Shown piece after piece: positions 10,425 to 28,400 of a stretch of 64,000 nucleotides of DNA; the stretch's first letter is position 1; every line of letters begins with the position of its first letter. A program made the translations under genes and the position numbers. The stretch is taken from NCBI RefSeq assembly GCF_001625305.1, contig NW_017804209.1, positions 322,382 to 386,381 on the forward strand, given 5' to 3'. The notes beneath the pieces were generated by a model, which had not been told where the DNA came from, made no database searches, and was given only the letters and a program-made list of their open reading frames with translations. This stretch comes from Branchiostoma belcheri. Taxonomy: Eukaryota > Chordata > Leptocardii > Amphioxiformes > Branchiostomatidae.

Positions 10425-10845
10425 CTAATTATGTTTACCGAAGGAAAACATATTGTTTTTGCTAAGTTTCCTCTTCCTCTTCTTCTTCTCCAAACACTAA
10501 ATTCTGACCTGGCCAATGACCTGATTTGTTGACGTCTGTCACCATGGTAACTGGTGTTGGGTTACATGATGTTGCAATTTTATAGCAGGAGGGATTTATA
10601 CTCCTGTCTGACCATAACACGGTGTATTCCGCATCACTCTCGGTCCCAGCCCTCCCGCGGATCGGATCTCCCTCCGGCCTTCGGGCGATCCGACGCGCGG
10701 TCGGGCCGATACCTCGGGCGATACGGAATACCCCGTGTTGTATTCTATATGTATCTGAGTAAGAATTAACAGAGCAGACCATGTGTGAAGGTAAACATTA
10801 TGCATTTGCTTTGTGAATGTTACCTTTCTAGTCATGGTAGATAGC
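10425..10845. repeat. Dispersed repeat, copy 1
   Basis: Blocks such as TTACCGAAGGAAAACAT, CACCATGGTAACTGGTGTTG and GAAGGTAAACATTATGCAT recur in the same order at 55670-55945. This copy is longer because a separate foldback element (10616-10749) interrupts it. Confidence 0.75.
10616..10749. mobile_element. Short TIR element inside dispersed repeat
   Basis: AACACGGTGTATTCCGCATC at the left is mirrored by GATACGGAATACCCCGTGTT at the right, with a GC-rich partly palindromic centre. The matching repeat at 55670-55945 lacks it, so it is a later insertion. Confidence 0.7.
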
Positions 10846-10903
10846 GATAGATAGAGAAAATGAATGAATGCACATGACACCGAATTTTGCTGCGCGCGGT
10901 TTC

Positions 10904-10909
10904 TTTAAT
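10904..10909 (-). terminator. Possible ATTAAA polyA signal of gene D
   Basis: The minus strand reads ATTAAA 81 nt past the gene D stop, the same distance class as in genes C, F and G. Confidence 0.4.
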
Positions 10910-10989
10910 CCTAACCAGCATCGAGGATGGCCTCGAACTGTGGTAACCAGGCAGGCAGTTTAGCGTCTGGCGCGAGATTCACTGTGACG

Positions 10990-17769
<6,780 letters not shown>

Positions 17770-17825
17770 ATGCTGAGTTGAGTCCAGACTCCGTGATGTG
17801 TGTGAGGCTTGTTCTGTGTGCGGTA

Positions 17826-17832
17826 ATTTATA
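17826..17832 (-). promoter_or_regulatory. TATA box of gene D
   Basis: TATAAAT on the minus strand, 57 bp upstream of the ATG, inside a block of about 250 bp that is nearly identical upstream of gene E. A start site near 17800 and a 5' UTR of about 30 nt would follow. Confidence 0.6.
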
Positions 17833-17989
17833 CTGTGTCCCAAACTAGGCCATGGGAACCACACACCTGGCGGGTAGGGACGTCATCAATATTTCTGCGG
17901 AGTAAATATTTTGACCTGACGTGAAACTGTGCTGATTGGTGTAAACTTACGTAGGCAAAAGTAACGTCACTTATGTACACGTCACATCA

Positions 17990-20700
17990 TTATGATTGGT
18001 GTGCAATAAACTCCTAAAAAGAGTCTAAAGTGATGACAGACACAGCCCATCTTAAGGTAGGACGCTATATATAAGTTTTTCTGGAGACAAAAGTTTTGAC
18101 CGGTGGCAAGCCAAGCGGGTTTGAGCTACAGGAGGTAGAGATCGAATCGGTGATATTTTCTTAATAACAGCATTTCTATGCATGCTTTTTTGGCATAGAG
18201 AGAATTTCAGTGAATGCATCTCGTATAATTCAGACTTGCAGACACACAGACAAACAACCCCCCTCTCTCATATTCACGCACCCAAAAAACGATGCACTTT
18301 TTAATAGCTCAAAAATCAACATGCGTACGATACTTTACGACAAGCCCTGTCCATTAGTCTATTGCATTTCAAGCTTTCAAAATCATACGTTAGAACATCT
18401 TAAAGAACATTATTTCTTCAGAGAGTGATTAAGAGGCAGGTTAAGTAAATTGATCCTTAAAAAGACTCTTTCGGGGCATTTCAAAAGACTGCATGTTACT
18501 GTCTATATCCAGTACGTACAGTAATAACTAGCCCTTTCGAAGGTCTCCGTAACCCCCCCCCCCCCAAAGACCCAAAGACCCTCCCTGTGTCCCAACAAAC
18601 CCTGACCTCCCCATCCTGTCTGTTGGCACACGTACTTCTAAACTCTATTGTTAAAACAAAGTACACAACTTTCTCCGGCTGAGAAGGTGTCAGAACAGGT
18701 GGGAGAGTTTTCAAGCAGTGGCAATTAGGAGGATTTCTTCTGAAATATCGCAGAACATATATTTTTAGTTTAAATTTACATATTTACCTTCAAAAGAAAG
18801 GTATCGTTTGGTATTAGAGTGAGAAAGATGGCTAGTTAACATATGTAATAACATTCTTCCGAGGTAACTCTGCCTCGGAAGAATGATGTAATAAGTTCAT
18901 TTTTATCATTTTTTTGGGATTTTAAAAAGACTGGGTGTTACTCTCCGCAACAACATCGGGTGTTTATCGTTAAGCGCTACTGATGGTAACCTGTGTCCCA
19001 ACAAACCCTGACCTTTCTCACCCCGCCTGTTGCCACACGTACTTCTAAACTCTATAATCAAAACAAACTCTCTCTGGCCGAGATGGTGGCAGAACAGGTG
19101 GGAGAATAACAAGCAGTGCCGTTTGGGATGATTTTCCTTAAATATCGCAGGATATATCTTAGTTATATTAGTTTACTAATCTAACACGGGAAGGGATGGT
19201 CTCCAAGTGGTTTTACGCTCAAAATAGGATGACGAATTTTTTAAAGTACCGTAATGTCTTAAACTATATTAAACAAAGAAAACAATAAAATGCACCATTA
19301 CCAACAAATCTTAAAAACAAGCATTTTTCAGTATTAAAGTGATAAAGTATGCTGGTTAAAAATTATCACATATAATAAGTTCTTTTTGAAATTCTTTTTG
19401 GGATTTTAAAAAGAGTAGGTGTTACTGCCCGCATCCTGTGTATATCGTTACGTACAAGCGCTACTGAGGTAATATGAAAACATTCAACAATGCCTCCCAA
19501 TGTCCCAGCAAACGTTGACCCTTCACCCCGCCTGTCAGCACACGTACTTCTTGTCTCTCTCTCTCTCTATATATATATAAAACACAGCAAACAACTCTCT
19601 GTCGAGAAAACGGCATTGGGTGTTTATCGTTAAGCACTACCGAGGTCACATGTGAACTTTCAACGAGTCTCCCTGTGTCCTAACAAACGTTGACCCTTCA
19701 CCCTGTCTGTTGGCTCACGTACTTCTTATCATACAACTCTCTGTCGAGAAAACAGCGTCAGAACAGGGGGAATATGGCCTTTGCAATTACCGGCATTCAT
19801 AACATCGAAAGGCATATCATATTCATTGCACTATTGTAGTAATCAAACAGGGAAACATTAAAAGTAGAATACGAGATGGTCTCCATTTACGTTTAGGTAT
19901 AGAATGGCTAGTTTCTCCATTACTATTCTTCAAAAATGGATGGGGTAGCATTTTAGAGACTGGATGTTATTGTCCACATCGAGTATATACAGTAAGTAGA
20001 AATGCTGCTAACGTTCAATTTAAATTTTCTTTGGCTCTCCCGCCGTCTCAACAAACCCTGCCCCCCTGACCCTCTCTGTGGACACACGTACTTCTAAACG
20101 CATTAAAACAAAGTACACAATTCCCTCCGGCTGAAATGAAGGTGCCAGAACTAGTAGGGAAACAACCTTTAGAACCTGTGGTGTTGGGCTCCTACAACAT
20201 TGCAAGACAAATTTAGCATGTGTCTACTACTTCAACAATGAAAATTGAACGAGATGGTCTCCATTTGCGGCTATGTATAGAATTGCTAGTTTCAAAGTAC
20301 CGGAATGCACGTGTTCCCTGACTTTTGATAACTGAACCACACCCCCACCTTATATGAAAGGGCGTAACACGTGAACGTTACTTTCTGAAGAGCGTCTTTG
20401 AATCTGAAGACATTGCGTTTTATTCAGAGTGATAAGGGAGACGGGTTAAAACCAAATTCGTTAAAAAAAACAACTCTTTCGGGGTGCTTAAAGAGACTGG
20501 ATATTTCTATCCACACCTAGGATATAAAGTAGATATAAGCACTACTGAAGTTCCCCGTAAACTCCTAAAGAGCCTCCCAATGTCCCAATAAACCCTGACC
20601 CCCTCACCCCGCCTGTTGGCACACGTACTTCTAGACTCTATTATTACAATAGAGTACACAACTCTCTCCAGCTGAGAATGATGTACGTCAGAACAGGTTG
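17990..20700. repeat. Dispersed/tandem array of the ACACGTACTTCT unit (left array)
   Basis: Intergenic. At least six copies of a unit containing CCAACAAACCCTGACC, TTGGCACACGTACTTCTAAA and ACAACTCTCTCCGGCTGA, at about 18600, 19030, 19540, 19715, 20080 and 20620. Units are diverged, 200-600 bp apart, and separated by AT-rich sequence. No host gene is seen. Confidence 0.75.
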
Positions 20701-20869
20701 GAGAATGTTTTGTACATCATGTGCTCTTCACATTTGTTTGAGTACGTGAGTATGTAACACGCTGTTATGTGTAATCAAATTTACATACATACGTGGGGTC
20801 GCGTGGCATAGCGGCAGAGTGCTCGACTCGGATAAAACTAGAGGTCCCGGGTTCGAGTCCTGACATGCC

Positions 20870-21558
20870 TAAATTAGAATATGCGGCCTTAGTCTGGGAT
20901 CCACAGTTTCGACAACACGCTCAAAGCAGTACACTAGTAGACAAATTAAAGGCAGTTCAAAGACGGGGGGTTAGGTTTATATCCAGGGACTACAGCCATA
21001 CTACAAGCGCCACACATCTCCGCACTACACTCGGCCTACCGACACTTCAGCAACGCAGACAAATAGCCCGCTTAGCACTCTTGTACAAATCCATTCATAA
21101 CATGATAGCTATACCCATACACAATTACATAACACTAAACACACGCTCCACCAGAGGCCACTCCCATCGTTTTGTGGTACTCCCAACCAAGACAGAGGTA
21201 CACAGAGGTAGATTTTTTCCAAGAACGGTGCCAGAATGGAATAATCTCCCACAACATCTAGTATCCATGACTACACTCAGTGAATTCAAACGGGGGCTGG
21301 CTCAACATTTGGGCCTTCCCCCCACCCAGAGTTAGTTATGTACCTTCCCAAGTGTGGCCAATCACATTTTTCATTTTGTTGTTGTTGTTATCACTTTTTG
21401 CACTATTTTGTGGGATTAGCCCATCACAAGTTTTTTTTTTTGTCTCGTCTTTTTTTTTCTGTACGCACCACCAGCACCACCGGCCGCGCTTTGGTCTGCA
21501 CCTCCTAGTCCCTGAGCATGATGTCCCTCGCGGGACCTTGGCTCAGTAATTATATAAG
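20870..21558 (+). mobile_element. 5'-truncated LINE (non-LTR) insertion, ORF2 C-terminus
   Basis: The open frame to about 21335 reads LEYAALVWDPQFRQH, LKAVQRRGVRFISRDY, VPEWNNLPQHLV. This is the conserved post-RT region of CR1/Jockey-type LINE proteins. The copy is truncated at its 5' end, so it is inactive. It is flanked by ATGCC at 20865-20869 and 21559-21563. Confidence 0.8.
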
Positions 21559-21620
21559 ATGCCACCGATCTTGCGCCCTTGCTTTGGAAAGGCACTTTAC
21601 ACGACTTTCCTCACTTCGCT

Positions 21621-21721
21621 TAGCCTGGGTACCATCCTACTTGTATGCCGCGGCTCCTACACTCTTGTTAGGGAAGCGAGTGTGGGAGCCCCGGCATACA
21701 AGTAGGATGGTACCCAGGCTA
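21621..21721. mobile_element. 101-bp foldback MITE with 9-bp target duplication
   Basis: AGCCTGGGTACCATCCTACT is mirrored at the right end. CACTTCGCT flanks both sides (21612-21620 and 21722-21730). Inserted in the SINE tail. Confidence 0.85.
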
Positions 21722-21884
21722 CACTTCGCTCAGGTTAAAATGAGTATTGTATTGGTACCCTGTGTTGGTGGCGGCATTAATATAAGTTTGAAAAACTTGA
21801 GTGTGCCGTCACCACGCCTTGTGATTACATGTTGGAAATTATAAAAAAAAAACATGTGCCATAGACTACTGACACAGACGTAAG

Positions 21885-22240
21885 ATACCTTTATTGCGCA
21901 ACAATTGTACATGGTACAAAGTAAGGTGGCATCTAGTACTAGTAGTAGTAGTACACATAAAATGCATTTTCATAAGCCTAACCTAACTAATACAAGAGTA
22001 GGTGGTTAGTATAAGATATGTATGAACTTTTACAATCATTGGAGAAGTTTCTTATATCTACACAGTCTTTGATATACATAAAATATTCGTGGATGGGCGC
22101 ATGCAATTTTTGGTAGGTTTTGACTTGAGTAAATGAGTAAGTTTGACCTAGAGATCGAGTCAATAATGTGAGCTTAACAGCATCGTACTTTTGCACTAAA
22201 TATACTAGAATAGAATGGATGGCAGTGCATCTTATCATAA
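21885..22240. repeat. Dispersed repeat, copy 1 (ACCTTTATTGCGCAACAATTG)
   Basis: The left end matches 30155-30500 (CTTTATTGCACGACAATTGCACATGGTACAA-type, given in part). Read on the minus strand it ends in CAATAAAGG, as a retroelement 3' end might. Confidence 0.55.
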
Positions 22241-22259
22241 CATGCCTGTATCTATTGTT

Positions 22260-23230
22260 TAAACTTATAACACTTACACTCTCTCTCGCGCGCGCTCACT
22301 CACATACATACACACTGATACACAAGCACACACATAAACACAAACACAAACATACAATCATTCTCCAAGCTTAAAGCCCAAACGCACAAACATACGCACA
22401 CAAATATTTTTAATGGCCTAACATGCATATTATTATTTTAGACCAGTACCGTCAGGTAATATAAATAAAAATAATATATTCCTCAAGTCCATACGTCAGA
22501 ACATGTAACAGGACATCACAAAACGTACTAATAGAAGGAAGGCAGGTTGAATAAAGTTTTACATTTATTTTAGCAAGGGTCTTCTAGAGGGTTTTAAAAG
22601 ACTGGATCCTACTGTCTACATCCAGTACATACGGTAGAAACAACACGTCTAGAGCTCCCCTTAAACTCCTTACGAGCCTCCCTATGCTACAGCTAACCCT
22701 GACCCCTCAACCTCCATGTTGGCACACGTACTTCGTGAAGCTATTATTAGAACAAGGTACACAACTCTCTCCGGCTGTGTCACAACTCTCGGTGGAAAAG
22801 ATCGTTGCAAACCAGGGGAAAGACCTTTTACGTTGCAAGGTATATCTCCAAAATATAATTTTATTTATCTTTGAAGTAACGAAGAAACATTAAAGCCAAA
22901 TGCAAGGAGGTTATCATGACTTTAGGTAGAGACTTCAGATAGAGAATAGCTACTTAAGAAAGTGACAAATTTTACGTTTTAACCGAGTTTATTTTTTCAA
23001 AACTGCACCCCTCCGCAAATGGAATGATGTACATAATACGTGCTCATAATACGTGACTTCGTTTCTGCATCGTGTCTAAAAGCATGGACGCGCGTGTCAT
23101 TAAAAACCATCCCTAGGTACATGAAAAAGTTTTTCTTGGTTTCAAATCCTGTTTCAAAAATTTGTTTAAAACAAAAGTGTAATCATATATATATTCCGTA
23201 AAGTATTTCATTGTACAAAGCACAACCAAT
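22260..23230. other. Intergenic, no gene seen
   Basis: A CA/CT-rich tract (22275-22365), one more ACACGTACTTC-type repeat unit near 22600-22800, then AT-rich sequence. Confidence 0.5.
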
Positions 23231-23255
23231 GTTACCGTGCCACATACGTGAGAGG

Positions 23256-23650
23256 TCAGGGCTAGGGTTAGGGTTAAGGTTGGTATTAGAGTTAGGGATA
23301 GTGTTTGGGTTAGGGCTGGTATTAGAGTTAGGGTTAGGGTTGGTATTAGAGTTAGGGTTAGGGTTGGTATTAGAGTTAGGGTTAGGGTCAGGGTTGATAT
23401 TAGAGTTAGGGTTAGGGTTAGGGTTAGAGTTGGGATCATTGTTCATTGCTAGGGTGAGACTTACAATTTGAGTTAGGTTACGTTTAGTGCGTCTCTCACA
23501 TCACGACCAAACACCTCCCACCCCTTGTCTCAGGTATATTGGGAACCCTAACCCTAGCTCTACTCTAATATTACATACCAACCCTAACCTTATCCCTAGC
23601 TCTACTCTAATACCAACCCTAACCCTAACCCTAGACCTAAACACCTAACC
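23256..23650. repeat. Interstitial telomere-like repeats in inverted orientation
   Basis: 23256-23440 repeats GTTAGGGTTAGGGTTGGTATTAGA-type units (shown in part), and 23545-23640 carries the complementary CCCTAACCCTA and TACCAACCCTAACC. TTAGGG is the usual vertebrate and invertebrate-deuterostome telomere unit. The frames here are low-complexity. Confidence 0.8.
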
Positions 23651-23799
23651 TCTCACGTTTGTGGCAGCTCAAGGATTTGGCTCAACACCGGCGATCGTAG
23701 GGAGTGGACTAAAGCTAACAAGTCTGGGCGCCAGACTACGTGACCAGGTGCTGAAGGGAAAGGTGAGTGACCGCGCGGTTACCGCACGTGTGGCTTCGT

Positions 23800-24307
23800 A
23801 AAGCCCTAGTCACAACCCGCCGTACGTGATTTTTGTCCGTACGTTTTTTGGGAGGCTACGTCTGCTACGTTTTTTCTGAAAACGTGGGGAAGGAGTGGCG
23901 TCGACGAACGTCACTCGCACGTCACTTGCACGGTTGCCCAATGTGTAAGAGTGTGGTCTGCACGCCACGTCTGGCCGTGAGCGGTTGCGTGCATCGTTCT
24001 TTGCGCAAGTGGTGAGTTGTACGTGCTTACAACGTACGATCTCTGTGCGATTGCAACTTTACCGTAAGGAGGCCGTACTCACACGTGCTTCTTCCGTACG
24101 ACACGTACGGGGCACGCGCGGGTGGTGAATCCGCAGACCGCACGCAGAAAAAGTTTTACATGCACTTAAAGTTCTACAGCGTGTCTGCGTGCTCCCAAAT
24201 CCGTAGGATCCCAGAGACTCACCACGCACGGATGCCCTACGTTTGCCCACGTTTTTGCACCCAGACAGCACGCAGAAGCACGTACGGCGGGTTGTGAGCA
24301 GGCCTTT
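23800..24307. mobile_element. About 0.5-kb TIR MITE, copy 1 (CACAACCCGCCGTACGTG)
   Basis: CACAACCCGCCGTACGTG at the left is mirrored by CACGTACGGCGGGTTGTG at the right. Internal CACGT/ACGTG-rich sequence matches the element at 40381-40907 in inverted order. It encodes no transposase. Confidence 0.8.
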
Positions 24308-25446
24308 AATGGCCTGTGTTTGTGGAAACGGACGTGATTCACTGCGGTGAACGTACCTTAGTACGACCCGTTGGTTTTACTAAACGGACTATACGTATGC
24401 GAGACATAACTATTGGAGTTTGTCCCCTATGCCCATAAGATTGTAATACGTACTTGGAAAGTTCAGAGTCCACAGTTATCGCTGGCTCTAGAGAAGACAG
24501 CGTTTGGGAACAGTATGTTTGGAAAGAACACCCTAAATATCTTAACTTATGTCTCTTAAAAGGATTTCCTGACACAAAAATGGGACTTGTCTGGAAGCAA
24601 TTCATTGGCAACTCTTTATTTCATTGAATCCTAGGCCTTAAGCTTTGCAGCAACAGCTCAGAGCAAAAAAAAAAAAAAAGATACTATTGCAGATTGTAAG
24701 AGTGTTGTTGCTTGATAGATAACTTGACAATGTGTCGTTATCTATTGTATTCAGGTGATGACCACCCTCCAAAGCTAATAAAAGATTGTTAATGTCGTTG
24801 TCAAAGATGGAATATCCGTTGTTACTTACATGTATAGTTTAATCCTTCATTTTCAGTGTAATAATGAGCCTGCCTTTAAGGCAGTATGACGCCTGGATTC
24901 TTCAGTTATTCAACAAATCCTTCCATTTGTAGTTGTCAACTATCAAAGATACAGAGTTACTTGATAATGAGGATGTCATCCTATACTGATACTGTTATAG
25001 GCAGATTTTTTAATTCTGTTGAGTTGATTCCTAATTATAATGAAATTGCCGTTTGAACCTTATACATGGTGTCATCTTATACTGATACTGTTATAGGCCG
25101 GTTTTTAAAATATTTCTAACTGTACTTTTCTGCACAGCAACTAGTGAAAATCATTTCGTGTGTGACATTCACCATTAAATTATCATTTACGTTTGTTTCC
25201 ATGCCTCAATCGGATTGCGTCACATGCATCCAGGTGCTTCTATTTTCAAACCATCCTGTATTTTGCAGAATTATGTCCAGTGAGGAAAAGAAGAAATAGA
25301 GAGATTAAAGAAGTTACGCGTTTAGCTGTTTACTCCTAGCCTTTAAAAGCGTGACTAATTAATAAATCTATTGATCAATCAGTTTTTAGGGTTCAGAGAA
25401 CTCGCATGTCCAGTCCGGTGGGTTGGTCAGTGTGGTCAAAGGTCAG
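24308..25446. other. Gene E 3' spacer
   Basis: AT-rich. A direct repeat, ATACTGATACTGTTATAGGC, occurs at about 24983 and 25080. AATAGA (minus strand, 25367-25372), 75 nt past the gene E stop, sits where genes F and G have AATAAA and may be a weak polyA signal. No gene seen. Confidence 0.45.
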
Positions 25447-28400
25447 TCAGTTAGCCCAGCACGAGAACGAGGCTCCGTCCTCCCTGCAGTTCATGCCGTC
25501 AGGACAGGAGGCGCTGCTGCAGCGGTAGTTGTCGTTCTTGCGAACGAATGGCGCTGTAACGAGGCATAAAGATACAGATTATACGACTTTGTTCTGTTTA
25601 AAAATACTTCATTGCAATACATGAAACAACTCTCTAGATTTTAAGTCCTCCAAATAATTGTTCGTGAGTCGAAGGCACGGTTTATTTTAGCTTTTATGTT
25701 TTTGAAATGATAATTTTTGGCTGTAGTTTCCTGATTCTGCTGATTACTGATTATTAAATCCTTTTAGATTTTTCAACAAGATTCAGCTACTGACTGTACT
25801 ATGTGGCATATTGAATGTTTGTTGTTGTTTTCGTCGTCTTCATACTGTTCTGTCATTGTTCTCGAGTGCCAATAATCGCATATGTAGATCAACTACCAAA
25901 GGCATCATACTGTATTCTAGTGCTTACATGCAGATTAACATACTTTCTTATATAACCAAATGAAACGACTGTAAAACGAAAAGCCAGCCCACGACTGGGG
26001 TCATTTGGCGCAGTCGGTAGCGCGTTCGGCTCACACCCAAGAGGTCGCGGGTTCGAATCCTGCCCATGTCACCGATCTTGTGCCCTTGGAAAAGGCACTT
26101 TACACGACTTTCCTCACTTCACTCAGGTGGAAATGAGTACCTAGCTTCGGATAAAGGCCGTCCCTCGGAAAGGACGTTAAATAGTCCCGTGTTTTGGGAC
26201 ACCCAACGCACGTTAAAGAACCCACCGCACTTGTCGAAAAGAGTAGGGGATCTTCCCGATTTTAGTGGTTGAAACCTTACAGTCCGGTATGACGCAGCTT
26301 GTACGTACATGTACAAAACTGGTGTGTTACGCCCAAAGGCGGTTTGCCGCTTATGCGAAACAAACAAACAAACAAATAGACAAACAATAGTATTTACCCA
26401 GGCAGGTGAAGTGGGTCCCATCATCCTGGCAGGTCCAGTCGAACGGGCAGGTCACCAGGGAACACCAGTCTATGTCTGAGGCAGAAACAACAACTCACGG
26501 TTAGTAAAGAGGCGTTAAACATTCTGTTGTTTTCTCAGAAAAATCATCATCGTCGTCGTCATCTGGGCTACCCAACTTCATGTTCAGGGTTGGCCTTCAA
26601 AGCAACTCACGGAAGTACAGAATCGCGTCATATGTACATTCTGCTTAGCCTCCCCCAGGCCTTTCTACGGGAATACGGATCGTAGAATTGGACAAAAAAG
26701 AGAATCAAATGGACCAAGGGAGTCCGGCCGCGGGGAGGTAGTTTCTTGCGCGGCACAGTCAAACCCCCGGCAAACTCCCCCGGCAAATGTTCTCCTTTAT
26801 ATAACCAGCGTAGTTAGTCTGGTAGAGACTACATTCTGCTGCTTTCACAGTAAAGTAATAATCCTCACCTGGGATACTCAACTACAGTGTTGGATGACTT
26901 ATACAGTTTAGCCTTAAATAAAGCTTGACATACATACCTATTTCTATCTATGAGGGATCTTATGTGATAACAAGAAAAAATGTTGGCAGGAATAATATTT
27001 CCACAATTTACGTGGTGACCTCTCTCCAGTCTCTCATTACACTGTGAATATCCGTGCTCAATGTTGATTGCTTCTGTAGTATGGGATTGGGAAAGAGTGC
27101 CCCCTCCCTCCCCCTTCTACCGCACAATTAAGCTCCGGTGATGAGTATATTCCCCTTTTTTATGTCGCTACACAGAAGAAATAAGATATTTTTGATTACC
27201 AGATTCACAGTTGTCCCCAGCGTAACCAGGCAAGCAGCGGCATCGGTAAGAGTTGACGTCATCATGGCAGGTTCCGCCATTTTGACAAGGATTCGACGCG
27301 CATTCGTCGATGTCTAGAACACACACACAAAACATAATGTCTAAAATATACACGCAAACGTGAATTCCTTTGCTGATATTTCTAAGGTATTTCAAAGATT
27401 TCTTGGAAAATACAGGATGTATTGACTTTGCTACTACATCCCCTTTGATAGTTGTTTGAAATTTCGGTCTTATTATTGTGTAACCAGCTATTTCGAAACG
27501 TACATCATGAATGGCCAAATATCTATGTTAATGATATTAATTTAAACTCACTTATCTCGCACGACTTTCCTCCGAACCCATCAGGACAGTCGCAGAAAAA
27601 GATGGAGTCGCCGAAGCAGGAGGTGCAGTGTCCGCCGTTCTGACAGACGTGCTGTCCACAGGATTGGATATCTGAAATATTACAAGAATATATAAGATGG
27701 CAATGGTTGTTTCAAATAGGTATGTGTGTGTGCGCGTGCGCGTGAGTGTGTGTGTGTGAGTGTGTGTGTGTGTGTGTGTGTGTTATTATCTGTTTGAAAC
27801 CCAACCGATCTTTATACTACAATTTTTCTCCGTTTTGCCTCTCTCCATCGAGGTACCTAGTCATGACAGAAAAACTGACTACTTGACAAAAAAAAAAAAC
27901 CCTGCCTACTCGAAGCAAATTTTTGTTGGAACAACGTTGATCTAGTTACAATGTTTCAGCTCGTTACGTTCATTAAGCATATCAAGAAACAACCCAGATG
28001 TACCAGACTGGCAGATGTAGTTGTGGTGTTCCGTGCAGGAGGTCGGTTCTGCCTGGAAGCTGATGGAGCTGTCCAGGAAAACACAAAAGTCACACTGGGC
28101 AGGAGGCTGGACGGCAGACATCTGCAGGGGACCTGCTGTTTGTAAACATTAATGTTTACAGAGTTATAAAGGATAAAGGATAGAGGATAAATAATTAAGA
28201 TGACTTCCGGACGTTTCGAGTAACATCCGTCACTCTTCTTCAGCGTCACAAGATGAACTGAGAGCACAAAACAACACTTAAGGATGTCACTAGAAACGTA
28301 CTGAAGTTATCTTCGTTATTTATCCAGTAGTAGAGTTTGATTTTTCTTTGAACATCGCTTACCACGATTTCTAACCTTTATCAACGTACGTCGATGAAGG

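Larger units (their letters stand above)
9041..10989. other. Spacer between gene C 5' end and gene D 3' end
   Basis: Contents: a tandem repeat near 9585-9775 (units of about 85-95 bp with GGTTACAGGGTTAGGCAGCAG), a family-1 MITE at 9959-10156, a dispersed repeat at 10425-10845, and a possible polyA signal for gene D. No other gene is seen. Confidence 0.6.
20793..21851 (+). mobile_element. tRNA-derived SINE split by a LINE and a foldback element
   Basis: The head (20793-20869) carries GTGGCATAGCGGCAGAGTGC and CCCGGGTTCGAGTCCTGACA. The tail (21559-21851) carries CACCGATCTTGCGCCC, GGCACTTTACACGACTTTCC and GTTGGTGGCGGCATTAAT. Two insertions interrupt it and leave target duplications, ATGCC and CACTTCGCT. 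Confidence 0.8.
25447..27671 (-). other. Gene E C-terminal EGF pair and four-cysteine module
   Basis: 27552-27671 encodes [20 protein letters not shown]. 27200-27313 encodes [20 protein letters not shown] with NSYRCRC. 26398-26475 encodes [20 protein letters not shown] and 25447-25553 [20 protein letters not shown]. Exon lengths 120, 114 and 78 equal those of gene D. Confidence 0.8.

Noticed and set aside
10462-10880. Arg-rich frames near 10.6 kb
   Set aside because: They fall on a GC-rich foldback element (10616-10749) inside a dispersed repeat and have no homologue I know.
20793-21335. 180-residue frame as a possible host gene
   Set aside because: Its sequence is the C-terminal part of a LINE reverse-transcriptase protein inserted in a SINE; the first 25 residues are SINE translation.
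23113-23471. Thr-Leu and Asn-Pro rich frames
   Set aside because: Translations of telomere-like repeats.
23833-24297. Cys/Arg-rich frames near 24 kb
   Set aside because: They lie within the TIR element 23800-24307, and the related element at 40381-40907 gives equivalent chance frames.
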